Below, in pieces: positions 42,701 to 50,302 of a DNA stretch of 64,000 bases. Origin of the DNA: Ferdinandcohnia sp047238305. GTDB lineage: Bacteria > Bacillota > Bacilli > Bacillales > Bacillaceae_L. The stretch spans positions 1,240,001-1,304,000 of the forward strand of contig NZ_JBDFMO010000001.1 in NCBI RefSeq assembly GCF_047238305.1, in the 5' to 3' direction. The notes below the pieces were generated by a model that saw only the letters and a list, made by a program, of their open reading frames with translations, was not told where the DNA came from and ran no database searches. Every line of letters begins with the position of its first letter. Position 1 is the first letter of the stretch. Position numbers and translations under genes: made by a program.

Positions 42701-43528
42701 ATGACTGAAAGTCTCTTACACCAGCCAAGCTGGCGGATTATAGATCAATCTAGCCTAGGCTATCAATTTGATGCATTACAATCATTTGCGATAGATGACA
42801 CGCTTTGTTCATTTGTAGGAAAAGGAGCTTCGCCAGCTACTGCACGTGCATGGGTTCACCATCAGACCATTGTGCTTGGGATTCAGGATACGAAACTCCC
42901 CTTTCTTGAGGAGGGGATAGAGCTCCTTGAATCAATGGGCTATCGTGCAATCGTACGGAATTCAGGTGGTCTAGCCGTGGTTCTTGATGAGGGAGTACTG
43001 AACATCTCGCTTATCTTTCCTGAAACAGAAAAAGGCATTGATATCAACCGTGGCTACGATACAATGCTTGAGTTGATTCGAAAAATGCTCGAAGGCTATG
43101 AAGTCGACATTGTAGCACGTGAGGTTGTCGGTTCATATTGTCCTGGAAGCTATGATTTAAGTATAGATGGGAAAAAGTTTGCAGGGATCTCCCAACGTCG
43201 CCTTCGTAACGGGGTGGCGGTCCAAATTTATTTAGGTGTGACCGGTAGTGGAGCAGAGCGCGCGGAAATCATTCGCCAATTTTACGAGGTGGGCCTGCAA
43301 GGGGCAGAGACGAAATTTGTCTATCCGGGTGTAAAGCCTGAAACAATGGCGTCCTTAGCAGAATTGATTGACCCTAACCTTACTGTACAAAATGTCATGC
43401 TGCTACTACTTCAAACACTAAAAACCGAAAGTGAAAAAATCTTCGCTTCACAACTTACCGAAGAAGAAATGCCATTATTTGAACAGAACCTTTTGCGAGT
43501 GCTCGAACGGAATAACAAGGTATTATAA
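42701..43528 (+). CDS. lipL: octanoyl-[GcvH]:protein N-octanoyltransferase LipL
   Basis: LipL moves octanoyl or lipoyl groups from GcvH to the E2 subunits in the Bacillus lipoate pathway. The 275-residue product belongs to the BPL/LplA/LipB fold with RNSGGLAVVLDEGVLNISLIF near residue 86 and the nucleophile Cys147 in VGSYCPGSYDLS, followed by DGKKFAGISQRR. It matches B. subtilis YwfL in length, and its position after pta fits that gene order, with the CarD/MarR module inserted between. AGGAG precedes the ATG. Confidence 0.92.
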   Translation: MTESLLHQPSWRIIDQSSLGYQFDALQSFAIDDTLCSFVGKGASPATARAWVHHQTIVLGIQDTKLPFLEEGIELLESMGYRAIVRNSGGLAVVLDEGVLNISLIFPETEKGIDINRGYDTMLELIRKMLEGYEVDIVAREVVGSYCPGSYDLSIDGKKFAGISQRRLRNGVAVQIYLGVTGSGAERAEIIRQFYEVGLQGAETKFVYPGVKPETMASLAELIDPNLTVQNVMLLLLQTLKTESEKIFASQLTEEEMPLFEQNLLRVLERNNKVL

Positions 43529-43565
43529 GGGTCCAGGGGGACGGTTCTCCTGGTCCCTTTTTTGT
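43529..43565 (+). terminator. lipL terminator carrying a GGGAC-type palindrome
   Basis: GGGTCCAGG pairs with CCTGGTCCC (one mismatch) around GGGACGGTTCT, then six T residues. The GGGACGGTTCTCCTGGTCCC motif is related to the palindromic elements at 13397 and 56073. Confidence 0.8.
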
Positions 43566-43591
43566 GTTAAAAATAGGATAGGGTGCGTGGG

Positions 43592-43785
43592 TAATTGCGC
43601 TTTAGTTGGCTGGAAATGCGCTTTGATTTTGATAATTGCGCTATAGCAGGACGGAATTGCATTTTAAAAATGATAATTGCTCCATAGTCGGGCACATGCG
43701 TCAAGGTTCGAATATTTGCGTCGAATTCCAGATATTTGCGTCAAGTCCCCCAAATATACGTCACTCCCGCGTATTTACGCCCAAA
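43592..43785. repeat. imperfect tandem array with alternating 22/19-bp units (41-bp higher order)
   Basis: TAATTGCGCTTTAG at 43592 recurs as TAATTGCGCTATAG at 43633, exactly 41 bases later; each 41-bp block holds two half-units with an (A/T)ATTGCG(C/T) or ATGCG core. Later units drift to TATTTGCGTC and TATACGTCAC. About ten half-units are visible. The rest of the gap to 43961 shows nothing I can assign. Confidence 0.75.
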
Positions 43786-43961
43786 GCCAGACTTTTGTAA
43801 CTCCACATAATTTTCCCCATTAAAGTTCCCGAGTCGCTGAAACCTTTCAGTAGGTTCTTACGTCTCATTTAATGGTTATTTTCTGAAAATAACATATATG
43901 GTAGTCTATAGGTATATGTTCCTGTTTTTTACAGTTGGAAGTTTGGTAAGGGGGGATTTGG

Positions 43962-44981
43962 TTGCTTAAAAGAGTAAGAGTGTTTAGTGGGCGAGATGTG
44001 ATTTCGATTCTTTACTTCGGCCTTGTTGTTCTTGGGATTGCTTATTTTTTAGGGGAGAGGGATGTTGCAAAGTTTTTCTCAACGATTAAAACAATGCTAC
44101 CTGTTTCTGAGAGCTGGGATACAATCAAGCAATTAATCAGCAATCTACAAACCGAAGGAAGTCTTGGTGCAACAAAAAATAAGGAGCCGTATGAAGGGAT
44201 CGTCCTTGAATATTTTCCACGAAGTTTATCAGTAATTGCAACAGCTTTTTTGTTAGCGGTTTCTTTGGGGATAGCAAAGGGGATCTTTGATTATCGAAAT
44301 CGTTATACATACCTGAATTTTTTTGGGACAGGGGTAACCTCGATGCTCAATTCTTTACCAGATTTTTTTATGATTATCGTTCTCCAATGGGTGATTATGA
44401 TTCACTTTAATTTTATCGACGTATTTGGTCATGACCAGTGGTTTAACTTTATTTTGCCGGGGATTCTTGTATCTCTATACCCTATGATGTATTTTGCTAG
44501 AATTACGTTTACTGCCCTTGCCAGTGAGGATGGGGAGATGTATATCCAATATGCCCGTGCAAAAGGATTAACTCAGAGGTTTGTTATACATAAGCACATC
44601 CTGAAAAAATGCATTCGCTCGATCTTACAGCATATTGGTGTTGTCATGACGTATGTCGTTTCCAATCTATTAATTGTTGAGTGGCTGATGGCATATAAGG
44701 GTGCTGCTTGGCGAATGATGTTATCGATTAATCGGTTGAATTTAAAAATTCCACTAAGCCAACCCTATGCAGATTATCCGGAAATAGGTTTAATCGTAGA
44801 AATTTCTTTCTGTTTTGTCTTGCTTCTATTCATCACCCAAATCGTTAGTGTAATTTGGCAAAACAAGTACGAAATAGAGAAGCGTAACGTTTGGACCCGA
44901 ATTGCAAAAGTGATTGTTCAATATTCCTTTATTTGGGTTTTTGTGCTTTTTATTATTTCGTACTTAAAGGTAGGATACTAG
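43962..44981 (+). CDS. Opp/Dpp-type ABC permease (OppB-like), orphan
   Basis: A 339-residue membrane protein with about six to seven hydrophobic segments. The ATPase-docking EAA loop is retained (YIQYARAKGLTQRFVIHKHILKKCI near residues 190-214), and the overall plan is that of OppB/DppB. It starts at TTG 43962 with GGGGG 7 bases upstream. It is followed after 15 bases by an OppC-like partner, but no binding protein or ATPase gene lies nearby, so the pair is an orphan channel that must borrow or lack the other parts. The cargo (peptide, nickel or other) is unknown. Confidence 0.82.
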   Translation: MLKRVRVFSGRDVISILYFGLVVLGIAYFLGERDVAKFFSTIKTMLPVSESWDTIKQLISNLQTEGSLGATKNKEPYEGIVLEYFPRSLSVIATAFLLAVSLGIAKGIFDYRNRYTYLNFFGTGVTSMLNSLPDFFMIIVLQWVIMIHFNFIDVFGHDQWFNFILPGILVSLYPMMYFARITFTALASEDGEMYIQYARAKGLTQRFVIHKHILKKCIRSILQHIGVVMTYVVSNLLIVEWLMAYKGAAWRMMLSINRLNLKIPLSQPYADYPEIGLIVEISFCFVLLLFITQIVSVIWQNKYEIEKRNVWTRIAKVIVQYSFIWVFVLFIISYLKVGY

Positions 44982-44996
44982 GAAGGAGGAGCGCTT

Positions 44997-46577
44997 ATGA
45001 AAAATTGGTCGCTTTGGACAGGTTTAATACTTTTTGGACTCATGTTATTTATTAGCTTTGTTGGACCACAGTTTTCGTTTATTGAGCACACTCCTCCCGA
45101 GCATAGAATGAGATTTTACGATGGAGGTGAACTTGGAAGGGCGCCATTCCCACCTTCAAAGGAAGATCCACTTGGAACAGATCGTGAAGCCAGGGACATC
45201 TTAAGTATGCTTATTCTTGGAGCAAAGGACACGCTAAAAGTTATTGTGTTAATCACATTGATTCGCTACATCATTGCGATTCCAATGGCTTTTTTGGCCT
45301 CCACGAAAAAAGGTATTGCTTACATGGTTTCCAATGGTTGGTACTCCTTGTTTGGAAGTATCCCCACGATTTTTGCAGCGATTTTACTATTGGAAATTTT
45401 CCAGACAGACGGGCTTGAAAACGCTGTGTATTGGAATGTCCTATTATTAGCGCTCATCGAAGTCGGAAGGGTTAGCTATATTTTTGCACATGAAATTTAT
45501 GAGGTGTCTCAAAAAGAGTTTGTCCAAGCAAGCGTGACGGTGGGGAGTACCCCGTTTCAATTATCAGTGATGCATTATCTGCCCTCCGTTGCCCAGAGTT
45601 TGGTCGTCAACTTCTTTAATGATTTGGCGAGGGTCACTTTATTATTAGGACAGCTTGCCATATTCCAATACTTTATTGAGCATGCGATTGAATTTATTCC
45701 TGGTGGTGGGGTTTTTCATGATGAAGCTGGATATAACTCTTTAACAGGATTGTTTACCTGGCCAGGGTTATTGTCGGCGGCACGATACGAGGTAATGAAA
45801 GCTGTGTGGATTCCGTTATTCCCGGCGATAGCCCTAACGATACTCCTTCTAACATTCCAATTGCTAAGTGAAGGGTTCAGGAAGTTGTTTGAAAGGCAGA
45901 TGTCGAGTGGGAAAAATAGGGTCGTGCACCGAGTAGCTGAACGAGTAGGCGAGGCGTTGGTTGCAAGTAAAATGGTGGGTGTAATAACACTTGTTGTGTT
46001 TGTGGCAGCTATAAGCACTATTATTTTAACCGGTACTATGAATAATTCAACTGAAGCAGATGCGCCAGTTGAGGAAGAGATAGAAGTAGGAGAGGAAGAG
46101 GAAATCAATGAAGATGACCCATATGGTGATGGGATGTATACCTATTACAATGAAACACTTGAGGCAAAGACGATAGCAACCACAACAAAAGGTGGGTATT
46201 ATGATAAGCTAGAATTCCTTGAGTCCCAGATGGTGAAAAAAACGGATCGAGATTTTGATACTGAAACATTAACATTGAGGTGTAGGACAATTGGAACGGG
46301 AAGATGTGAGAAACCCATGATCACATTTAAAGAACCCGTTTCAACAGTGAACGAAGCCTACCAGTTAATCCTCGATCATTTGCCAACTGATGCTACGATA
46401 AAAAATGAATGGCACAAAAATGATAGTGAATACATTTATAATGTAACAAGTACCATGTTGAAAGACAGCTATCATTGGATAAACACTGACTATGGTTTAG
46501 GTGAACTGGCAGTTATTATGCACATAACACCGGAAAAGATAGTCGAACAAGTCGAAATCGAAATCGGCTACCGATAA
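44997..46577 (+). CDS. OppC-like ABC permease with extra C-terminal extracytoplasmic domain
   Basis: A 526-residue protein, far longer than the roughly 300 of OppC. Residues 1-310 form the permease, with DPLGTDREARDILSMLILGAKDTL near 57-80 and the EAA loop EFVQASVTVGSTPFQLSVMHYLPSV near 178. After a short basic stretch comes another transmembrane segment (about 325-350), an acidic linker rich in Glu (about 360-375) and a domain of about 150 residues with a Cys pair (LRCRTIGTGRCEKP) that is probably outside the cell. I do not recognise that domain. GGAGGAG precedes the ATG. Confidence 0.8.
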   Translation: MKNWSLWTGLILFGLMLFISFVGPQFSFIEHTPPEHRMRFYDGGELGRAPFPPSKEDPLGTDREARDILSMLILGAKDTLKVIVLITLIRYIIAIPMAFLASTKKGIAYMVSNGWYSLFGSIPTIFAAILLLEIFQTDGLENAVYWNVLLLALIEVGRVSYIFAHEIYEVSQKEFVQASVTVGSTPFQLSVMHYLPSVAQSLVVNFFNDLARVTLLLGQLAIFQYFIEHAIEFIPGGGVFHDEAGYNSLTGLFTWPGLLSAARYEVMKAVWIPLFPAIALTILLLTFQLLSEGFRKLFERQMSSGKNRVVHRVAERVGEALVASKMVGVITLVVFVAAISTIILTGTMNNSTEADAPVEEEIEVGEEEEINEDDPYGDGMYTYYNETLEAKTIATTTKGGYYDKLEFLESQMVKKTDRDFDTETLTLRCRTIGTGRCEKPMITFKEPVSTVNEAYQLILDHLPTDATIKNEWHKNDSEYIYNVTSTMLKDSYHWINTDYGLGELAVIMHITPEKIVEQVEIEIGYR

Positions 46578-46585
46578 AAGATTCA

Positions 46586-46624
46586 AACCCCTGAACTGTC
46601 AGGTTACACAAACAGTCAGGGGTT
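46586..46624. terminator. bidirectional terminator between permease gene and rsfA
   Basis: AACCCCTGA and TCAGGGGTT pair, extended by ACTGT/ACAGT with a one-base bulge, between two converging genes. Confidence 0.85.
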
Positions 46625-46632
46625 CCTTTGAT

Positions 46633-47325
46633 TTATTCCGCCATCTTCTCCAAATTGCCATTGCGGTCCATTTTAAAAGTACTAGCAGGACGTTCTTCCT
46701 CTTCGAATAAGACGAGCTTTCGTGCACGATTCATAATCTTCATTAGTGTTTCGTAATCTTCTTGGATGTTCACTGCGCTTTGTTCAAGCTGAGTAATTTT
46801 CTTTTGTAGTTCTTCATTTTTACGAAGTATCTCATTCTTTTCTTTTTTCAATCTCTCATTCTCCGATTTCAGTGCTTCCATTCCGAGACTTGTGCTGCCC
46901 ATGGATTGAAGGTAGGAAATCACGGAATCCATTGTTAATGTTGGTTTAGGAGTAGAGTATTGTGGCGTCTTCACTTCCTGACGAACACTGGTAGATTCAG
47001 ATGTAAATAGCGGAAACTCGTCCGCAAATTCTTCGAGACTTGGTGTTGGTGGTGTATACAAAAGTTGTTTTTTCACAGGCTGATTCTTACCGAGCGCACG
47101 TTGGCGTTGTTTCCGATGCTTTTTTGCTAGTTGTAGATCCTTCTCATAGCTATGGCGCACAACCGCGTTCCAACGGAAACCACATGCAGCAGAAGTACGA
47201 TTTAATCGGTCGCCAACCTCTTCAAATGCATTTAATTGCGTACTACCCTCTCTAACGTGTTTTAGTACAGTTTCAGCTAATAAGAGGTCATTTTCCTCTG
47301 TCCAAGCGTCTTGTCTTTCCTTCAT
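46633..47325 (-). CDS. rsfA: RsfA-family prespore regulator
   Basis: A 230-residue protein with an N-terminal Myb/SANT-like DNA-binding domain (RQDAWTEENDLLLAETVLKHV, then NRTSAACGFRWNAVVRHSYEK, residues 4-62), a basic Lys/Arg-rich segment (about 63-85), a linker, and a C-terminal coiled coil (about 150-205, LKSENERLKKEKNEILRKNEELQKKI). This is the plan of RsfA, a sigma-F-dependent regulator of prespore gene expression in B. subtilis. Its neighbours (lipL, ywfO) match that genome. Confidence 0.88.
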   Translation of the reverse strand: MKERQDAWTEENDLLLAETVLKHVREGSTQLNAFEEVGDRLNRTSAACGFRWNAVVRHSYEKDLQLAKKHRKQRQRALGKNQPVKKQLLYTPPTPSLEEFADEFPLFTSESTSVRQEVKTPQYSTPKPTLTMDSVISYLQSMGSTSLGMEALKSENERLKKEKNEILRKNEELQKKITQLEQSAVNIQEDYETLMKIMNRARKLVLFEEEERPASTFKMDRNGNLEKMAE

Positions 47326-47354
47326 ATTGATTCATCTCCCAATATATACGTTTA

Positions 47355-47450
47355 ACTTTATTCAGCAGAAGTCCTCTACTAATATAGTGGAGGATGAGTG
47401 CAGGAAGAGTATAAACTGTTGTAGTGGTTCATCCCACGGCTGAATAAAGT
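47355..47450. mobile_element. MITE-like element with 12-base ACTTTATTCAGC ends
   Basis: A 96-bp segment bounded by perfect inverted ends ACTTTATTCAGC and GCTGAATAAAGT, with an internal TCCTCTAC / GTGGAGGA hairpin. It has no coding capacity. The whole gap 47326-47819 carries this element and the structured block after it; the rest shows no gene. Confidence 0.72.
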
Positions 47451-47471
47451 TGATGCCTCCGGCGGATGCCG

Positions 47472-47540
47472 CAGATTTTCAAAGGAAACTTTTCGCGATA
47501 GCGCGAAAAAATCTGGGCGTAAATACGCAAAGGCGTATTT
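47472..47540. repeat. block of nested hairpins
   Basis: TTTTCGCG/CGCGAAAA with an ATAG loop (47490-47509) sits inside CAGATTTT/AAAATCTG arms (47472-47479 and 47508-47515), and is followed by AAATACGC/GCGTATTT with an AAAG loop (47521-47540). All stems are perfect. The preceding CCTCCGGCGG suggests a continuation of the element at 47355. No promoter or gene is evident, so it may be an interspersed repeat or an unannotated structured RNA. Confidence 0.65.
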
Positions 47541-47819
47541 GATATTGCCGTTAGGTTATTACATATATTGGTCAATTGTTTCAAACTTTATACCAAAATC
47601 ATAAAAAGGATAATAGATTAATTTACTTAAAAATATTTCAATATCGCAAACTCGTACTTGTGGAGATTTTTTGAAACTTATTTTGTTCCCTTGCAAATAC
47701 TGTAGGGGAGGAGTAAAATACCGTTTAGTGTATTTAAATAGCTAAATCGGCATGCTAAACATGACCGGTTCAAATATGAATCCATTTAGAATTTACAAGA
47801 TGAAAGGATTGTACGCAAA

Positions 47820-48047
47820 ATGGCAAACGAATTTCGCATTTGTGATGATTGCCAGGCAACCAATATCAAAACCTTAGTGCCACGCTTAAAGGAAGTTGAT
47901 GGAGAGGCAACAATTGACATTCGGTGCCAATCATACTGCGGCCCAGGTAGAAAAAAATCATTCACATTTGTTAACAATCGTCCGGTATCAGCTCCTACAG
48001 AAGATGAATTAATCGAAAAGATTAAAAAGAAGCTTAAAATGGACTAA
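47820..48047 (+). CDS. DUF1450 family small protein
   Basis: A 75-residue protein of the DUF1450 (YuzB-like) family. It has four Cys: FRICDDCQATN near residues 5-15 and DIRCQSYCGPGRKKSFTFVNNRPV near 36-59, arranged like a small iron-sulfur or zinc fold related to ferredoxin-like proteins. Its role is unknown. AAAGGA lies upstream of the ATG, and a terminator follows at once, so it is a single-gene unit. Confidence 0.85.
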   Translation: MANEFRICDDCQATNIKTLVPRLKEVDGEATIDIRCQSYCGPGRKKSFTFVNNRPVSAPTEDELIEKIKKKLKMD

Positions 48048-48048
48048 T

Positions 48049-48087
48049 ATCGCCTTTCTCTCTTTAAGAGAAAAGGTGATTTTTTAT
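48049..48087 (+). terminator. terminator of the DUF1450 gene
   Basis: ATCGCCTTTCTCT and AGAGAAAAGGTGAT form a long stem around CTTTA and run into T residues. Confidence 0.85.
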
Positions 48088-48257
48088 ACTCCGAAAGCAG
48101 GATATTCCAAATCCTTCCTCGAAACTTTTATTCATGTCGAAAAATTTTCCAACCATTGATATGACTTGGTTAAACCGATTTTTGGTGAATTTTAGGTTTT
48201 TTTGTCAGAAATAAATAGATATAATAATAGCATGCCAGTATGGAAGAGGTTGAATAG

Positions 48258-49550
48258 ATGACAAATTCCAATGGGAAATTAAGTGAAGAAAAGGTTTTTA
48301 AAGACCCTGTACATAGTTACGTACATGTTCAGGATCAAGTGATTTGGGAGCTCGTTGCAACTGCAGAGTTTCAAAGACTACGACGAATTCGCCAATTAGG
48401 GACAACCTATTTTACTTTTCACGGGGCGGAGCATAGTCGTTTCAACCACTCACTAGGTGTATATGAAATTGTTAGAAGAATTATTGATGATGTGTTTCGT
48501 GATCGATCTTTTTTAGATGAAGAGGAGCGCTTATTATGCCTTTGTGCGGCTCTTTTGCATGACCTTGGCCACGGGCCATTTTCACATTCGTTTGAAAAAG
48601 TATTCCATTATGATCATGAGGAATTTACACAGGCCATCATTGTCGGGGATACGGAGGTAAATCGAGTCCTTAAGCAAGTTGGGGATGATTTTCCGAAAAA
48701 AGTGGCCGAAGTAATTGCGAAAACATATAAAAATAAATTAGTTGTGAGCCTCATCTCCAGTCAAATTGACGCAGACCGTATGGATTATTTATTGCGTGAC
48801 GCGTATTATACCGGCGTTAGCTATGGAAACTTTGACATGGAGCGGATCTTGCGTGTGATGCGACCACTGGAAGACCAGGTTGTTTTTAAAAGCAGTGGAA
48901 TGCATGCGGTTGAAGATTACATCATGAGTCGATACCAAATGTATTGGCAGATCTATTTCCATCCTGTTACACGGAGCGCAGAGGTTATTTTATCGAAAAT
49001 TCTCCATCGTGCCAAACAGTTGTATAAGGAAAACTACGCATTTCAAACGGCTCCTGTTCATTTTAGATCCATTTTCGAAGATACGTTAACATTAAAGGAT
49101 TATGTGAAGCTTGATGAAGGAATTATCTCTTTCTATTTTCAAGTTTGGCAGGACGAGGATGATTCGATTTTAAGTGACCTTTGCCGTCGTTTTCTTAATC
49201 GCAATCTGTTTAAATATGTAGAGTTTGATCCAAGTACACAAATGATGAAGATGATGGAGCTTAGAACGCTTTTTGAGGAAGCGGGGATTGATCCGACTTA
49301 TTATTTAGTCGTCGATTCATCATCTGATTTACCATATGATTTTTATCGACCAGGAGAAGAAGAGGAACGACTTCCAATTAACCTCTTAATGCCTAATGGT
49401 GAGATTCGTGAGTTATCAAGACAGTCTGAAATTGTGGACGCCATTTCCGGTAAAAGGCGAACCGATCATAAACTTTATTTTCCACAAGATTTAATTGAAA
49501 CACTACCAGAAACATTCAAAGAGAAGATAAAAGAAGTACTAGGTATATAA
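48258..49550 (+). CDS. ywfO: HD-superfamily phosphohydrolase YwfO
   Basis: A 430-residue HD-domain protein related to dNTP triphosphohydrolases and SAMHD1. Metal-binding residues lie in HGAEHSRFNHSLGVYE near residue 55, HDLGHGPFSHSFEKVFHYDHEE near 96, and SSQIDADRMDYLLRD near 170. The C-terminal half is a helical domain plus a beta-rich tail. In B. subtilis YwfO has this architecture and neighbours ywgA, as here. The natural substrate in this strain is not established. AAGAGG precedes the ATG. Confidence 0.9.
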   Translation: MTNSNGKLSEEKVFKDPVHSYVHVQDQVIWELVATAEFQRLRRIRQLGTTYFTFHGAEHSRFNHSLGVYEIVRRIIDDVFRDRSFLDEEERLLCLCAALLHDLGHGPFSHSFEKVFHYDHEEFTQAIIVGDTEVNRVLKQVGDDFPKKVAEVIAKTYKNKLVVSLISSQIDADRMDYLLRDAYYTGVSYGNFDMERILRVMRPLEDQVVFKSSGMHAVEDYIMSRYQMYWQIYFHPVTRSAEVILSKILHRAKQLYKENYAFQTAPVHFRSIFEDTLTLKDYVKLDEGIISFYFQVWQDEDDSILSDLCRRFLNRNLFKYVEFDPSTQMMKMMELRTLFEEAGIDPTYYLVVDSSSDLPYDFYRPGEEEERLPINLLMPNGEIRELSRQSEIVDAISGKRRTDHKLYFPQDLIETLPETFKEKIKEVLGI

Positions 49551-49575
49551 GTTTGGGTGAGGAGATGAAGGGGTT

Positions 49576-50082
49576 TTGTTAACAGAACATGCAAAAGTAA
49601 TGAAGGCATTCGCTGCTGCAGGGGAAATCACAGGTCGGAAAAAACTGCAAAAAATGATTTATATTGCGAAAAAGATTGATTATCCGTTTTATGAAAAGTA
49701 CAACTTCCATTTTTACGGACCATACTCAGAGGAGTTAACCTTACGTGTGGAGGAGCTTTGTAACCTTGGATTTTTAGATGAGGTGAAAGAGAAAAAGGGT
49801 GGCTATTATCAGTATCGCTATTCTTTAACTGAAAAAGGCGAACAGTTTTTAGGCCACTATCAATTGGACATGCCCCCATTAGATGGCTGTATGCAAGCCT
49901 TAAACAGTCAGTCTGCCCGCTTTTTAGAACTGGTGTCCACCGTTTTATACTTCGAGGGACTGGATAAGGAAGAAGTCAAAGAAAAAGTATTTACACTTAA
50001 AGCAAAGCAACGCTATACAGAGGAAGAAATTGACGAGGCTTACCAATATATTGATTCTCTTCGCGATTTAGTAAAACATTAA
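49576..50082 (+). CDS. ywgA: YwgA family protein
   Basis: A 168-residue protein matching B. subtilis YwgA, of unknown function. It starts at TTG 49576 with GAGGAGATGAAGG upstream. Residues 20-60 (GRKKLQKMIYIAKKIDYPFYEKYNFHFYGPYSEELTLRVEEL) resemble the SocA/Panacea-like fold found in some antitoxin and proteolytic-adaptor proteins, followed by a winged-helix-like LTEKGEQFL segment; that relation is my inference. It is likely to be co-transcribed with ywfO, 25 bases away, and ends at a strong terminator. Confidence 0.85.
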   Translation: MLTEHAKVMKAFAAAGEITGRKKLQKMIYIAKKIDYPFYEKYNFHFYGPYSEELTLRVEELCNLGFLDEVKEKKGGYYQYRYSLTEKGEQFLGHYQLDMPPLDGCMQALNSQSARFLELVSTVLYFEGLDKEEVKEKVFTLKAKQRYTEEEIDEAYQYIDSLRDLVKH

Positions 50083-50085
50083 AAG

Positions 50086-50117
50086 AAAACTCGGCAGGTA
50101 AATCTGCCGAGTTTTTT
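50086..50117 (+). terminator. ywgA terminator
   Basis: AACTCGGCAG / CTGCCGAGTT stem with a short loop followed by six T residues. Confidence 0.93.
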
Positions 50118-50124
50118 GTATTAG

Positions 50125-50300
50125 TTCGGTTCCAGCGCCTAGCCCCTCGAGGTCACAAGTCGTTCCGTCAAGAAGGTCAAAATGCGACCTTCTGGCCGGC
50201 TCGTCTTGTGCTAGTTGGACTTGAACAGGACGTTCTGACGTCTGCGTTTGCCACAGGACGTGGCAGTAGTTAGTAGACGTTCATTTCGCTTGCACACGCT
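50125..50300. repeat. structured interspersed repeat, copy 3 (inverted, diverged)
   Basis: Read on the minus strand it shares with copies 1 and 2 the CTAACTAC...CCACGTCCTGTGGC core, the AGAAGGT-type hairpin (here a perfect AGAAGGTC / GACCTTCT) and the closing TGACCTCGAG...GGCGCTGGA. The arm sequences differ but stay complementary, a sign that the folds matter. It fills the gap between ywgA and the purine permease gene. Confidence 0.75.
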
Positions 50301-50302
50301 GT

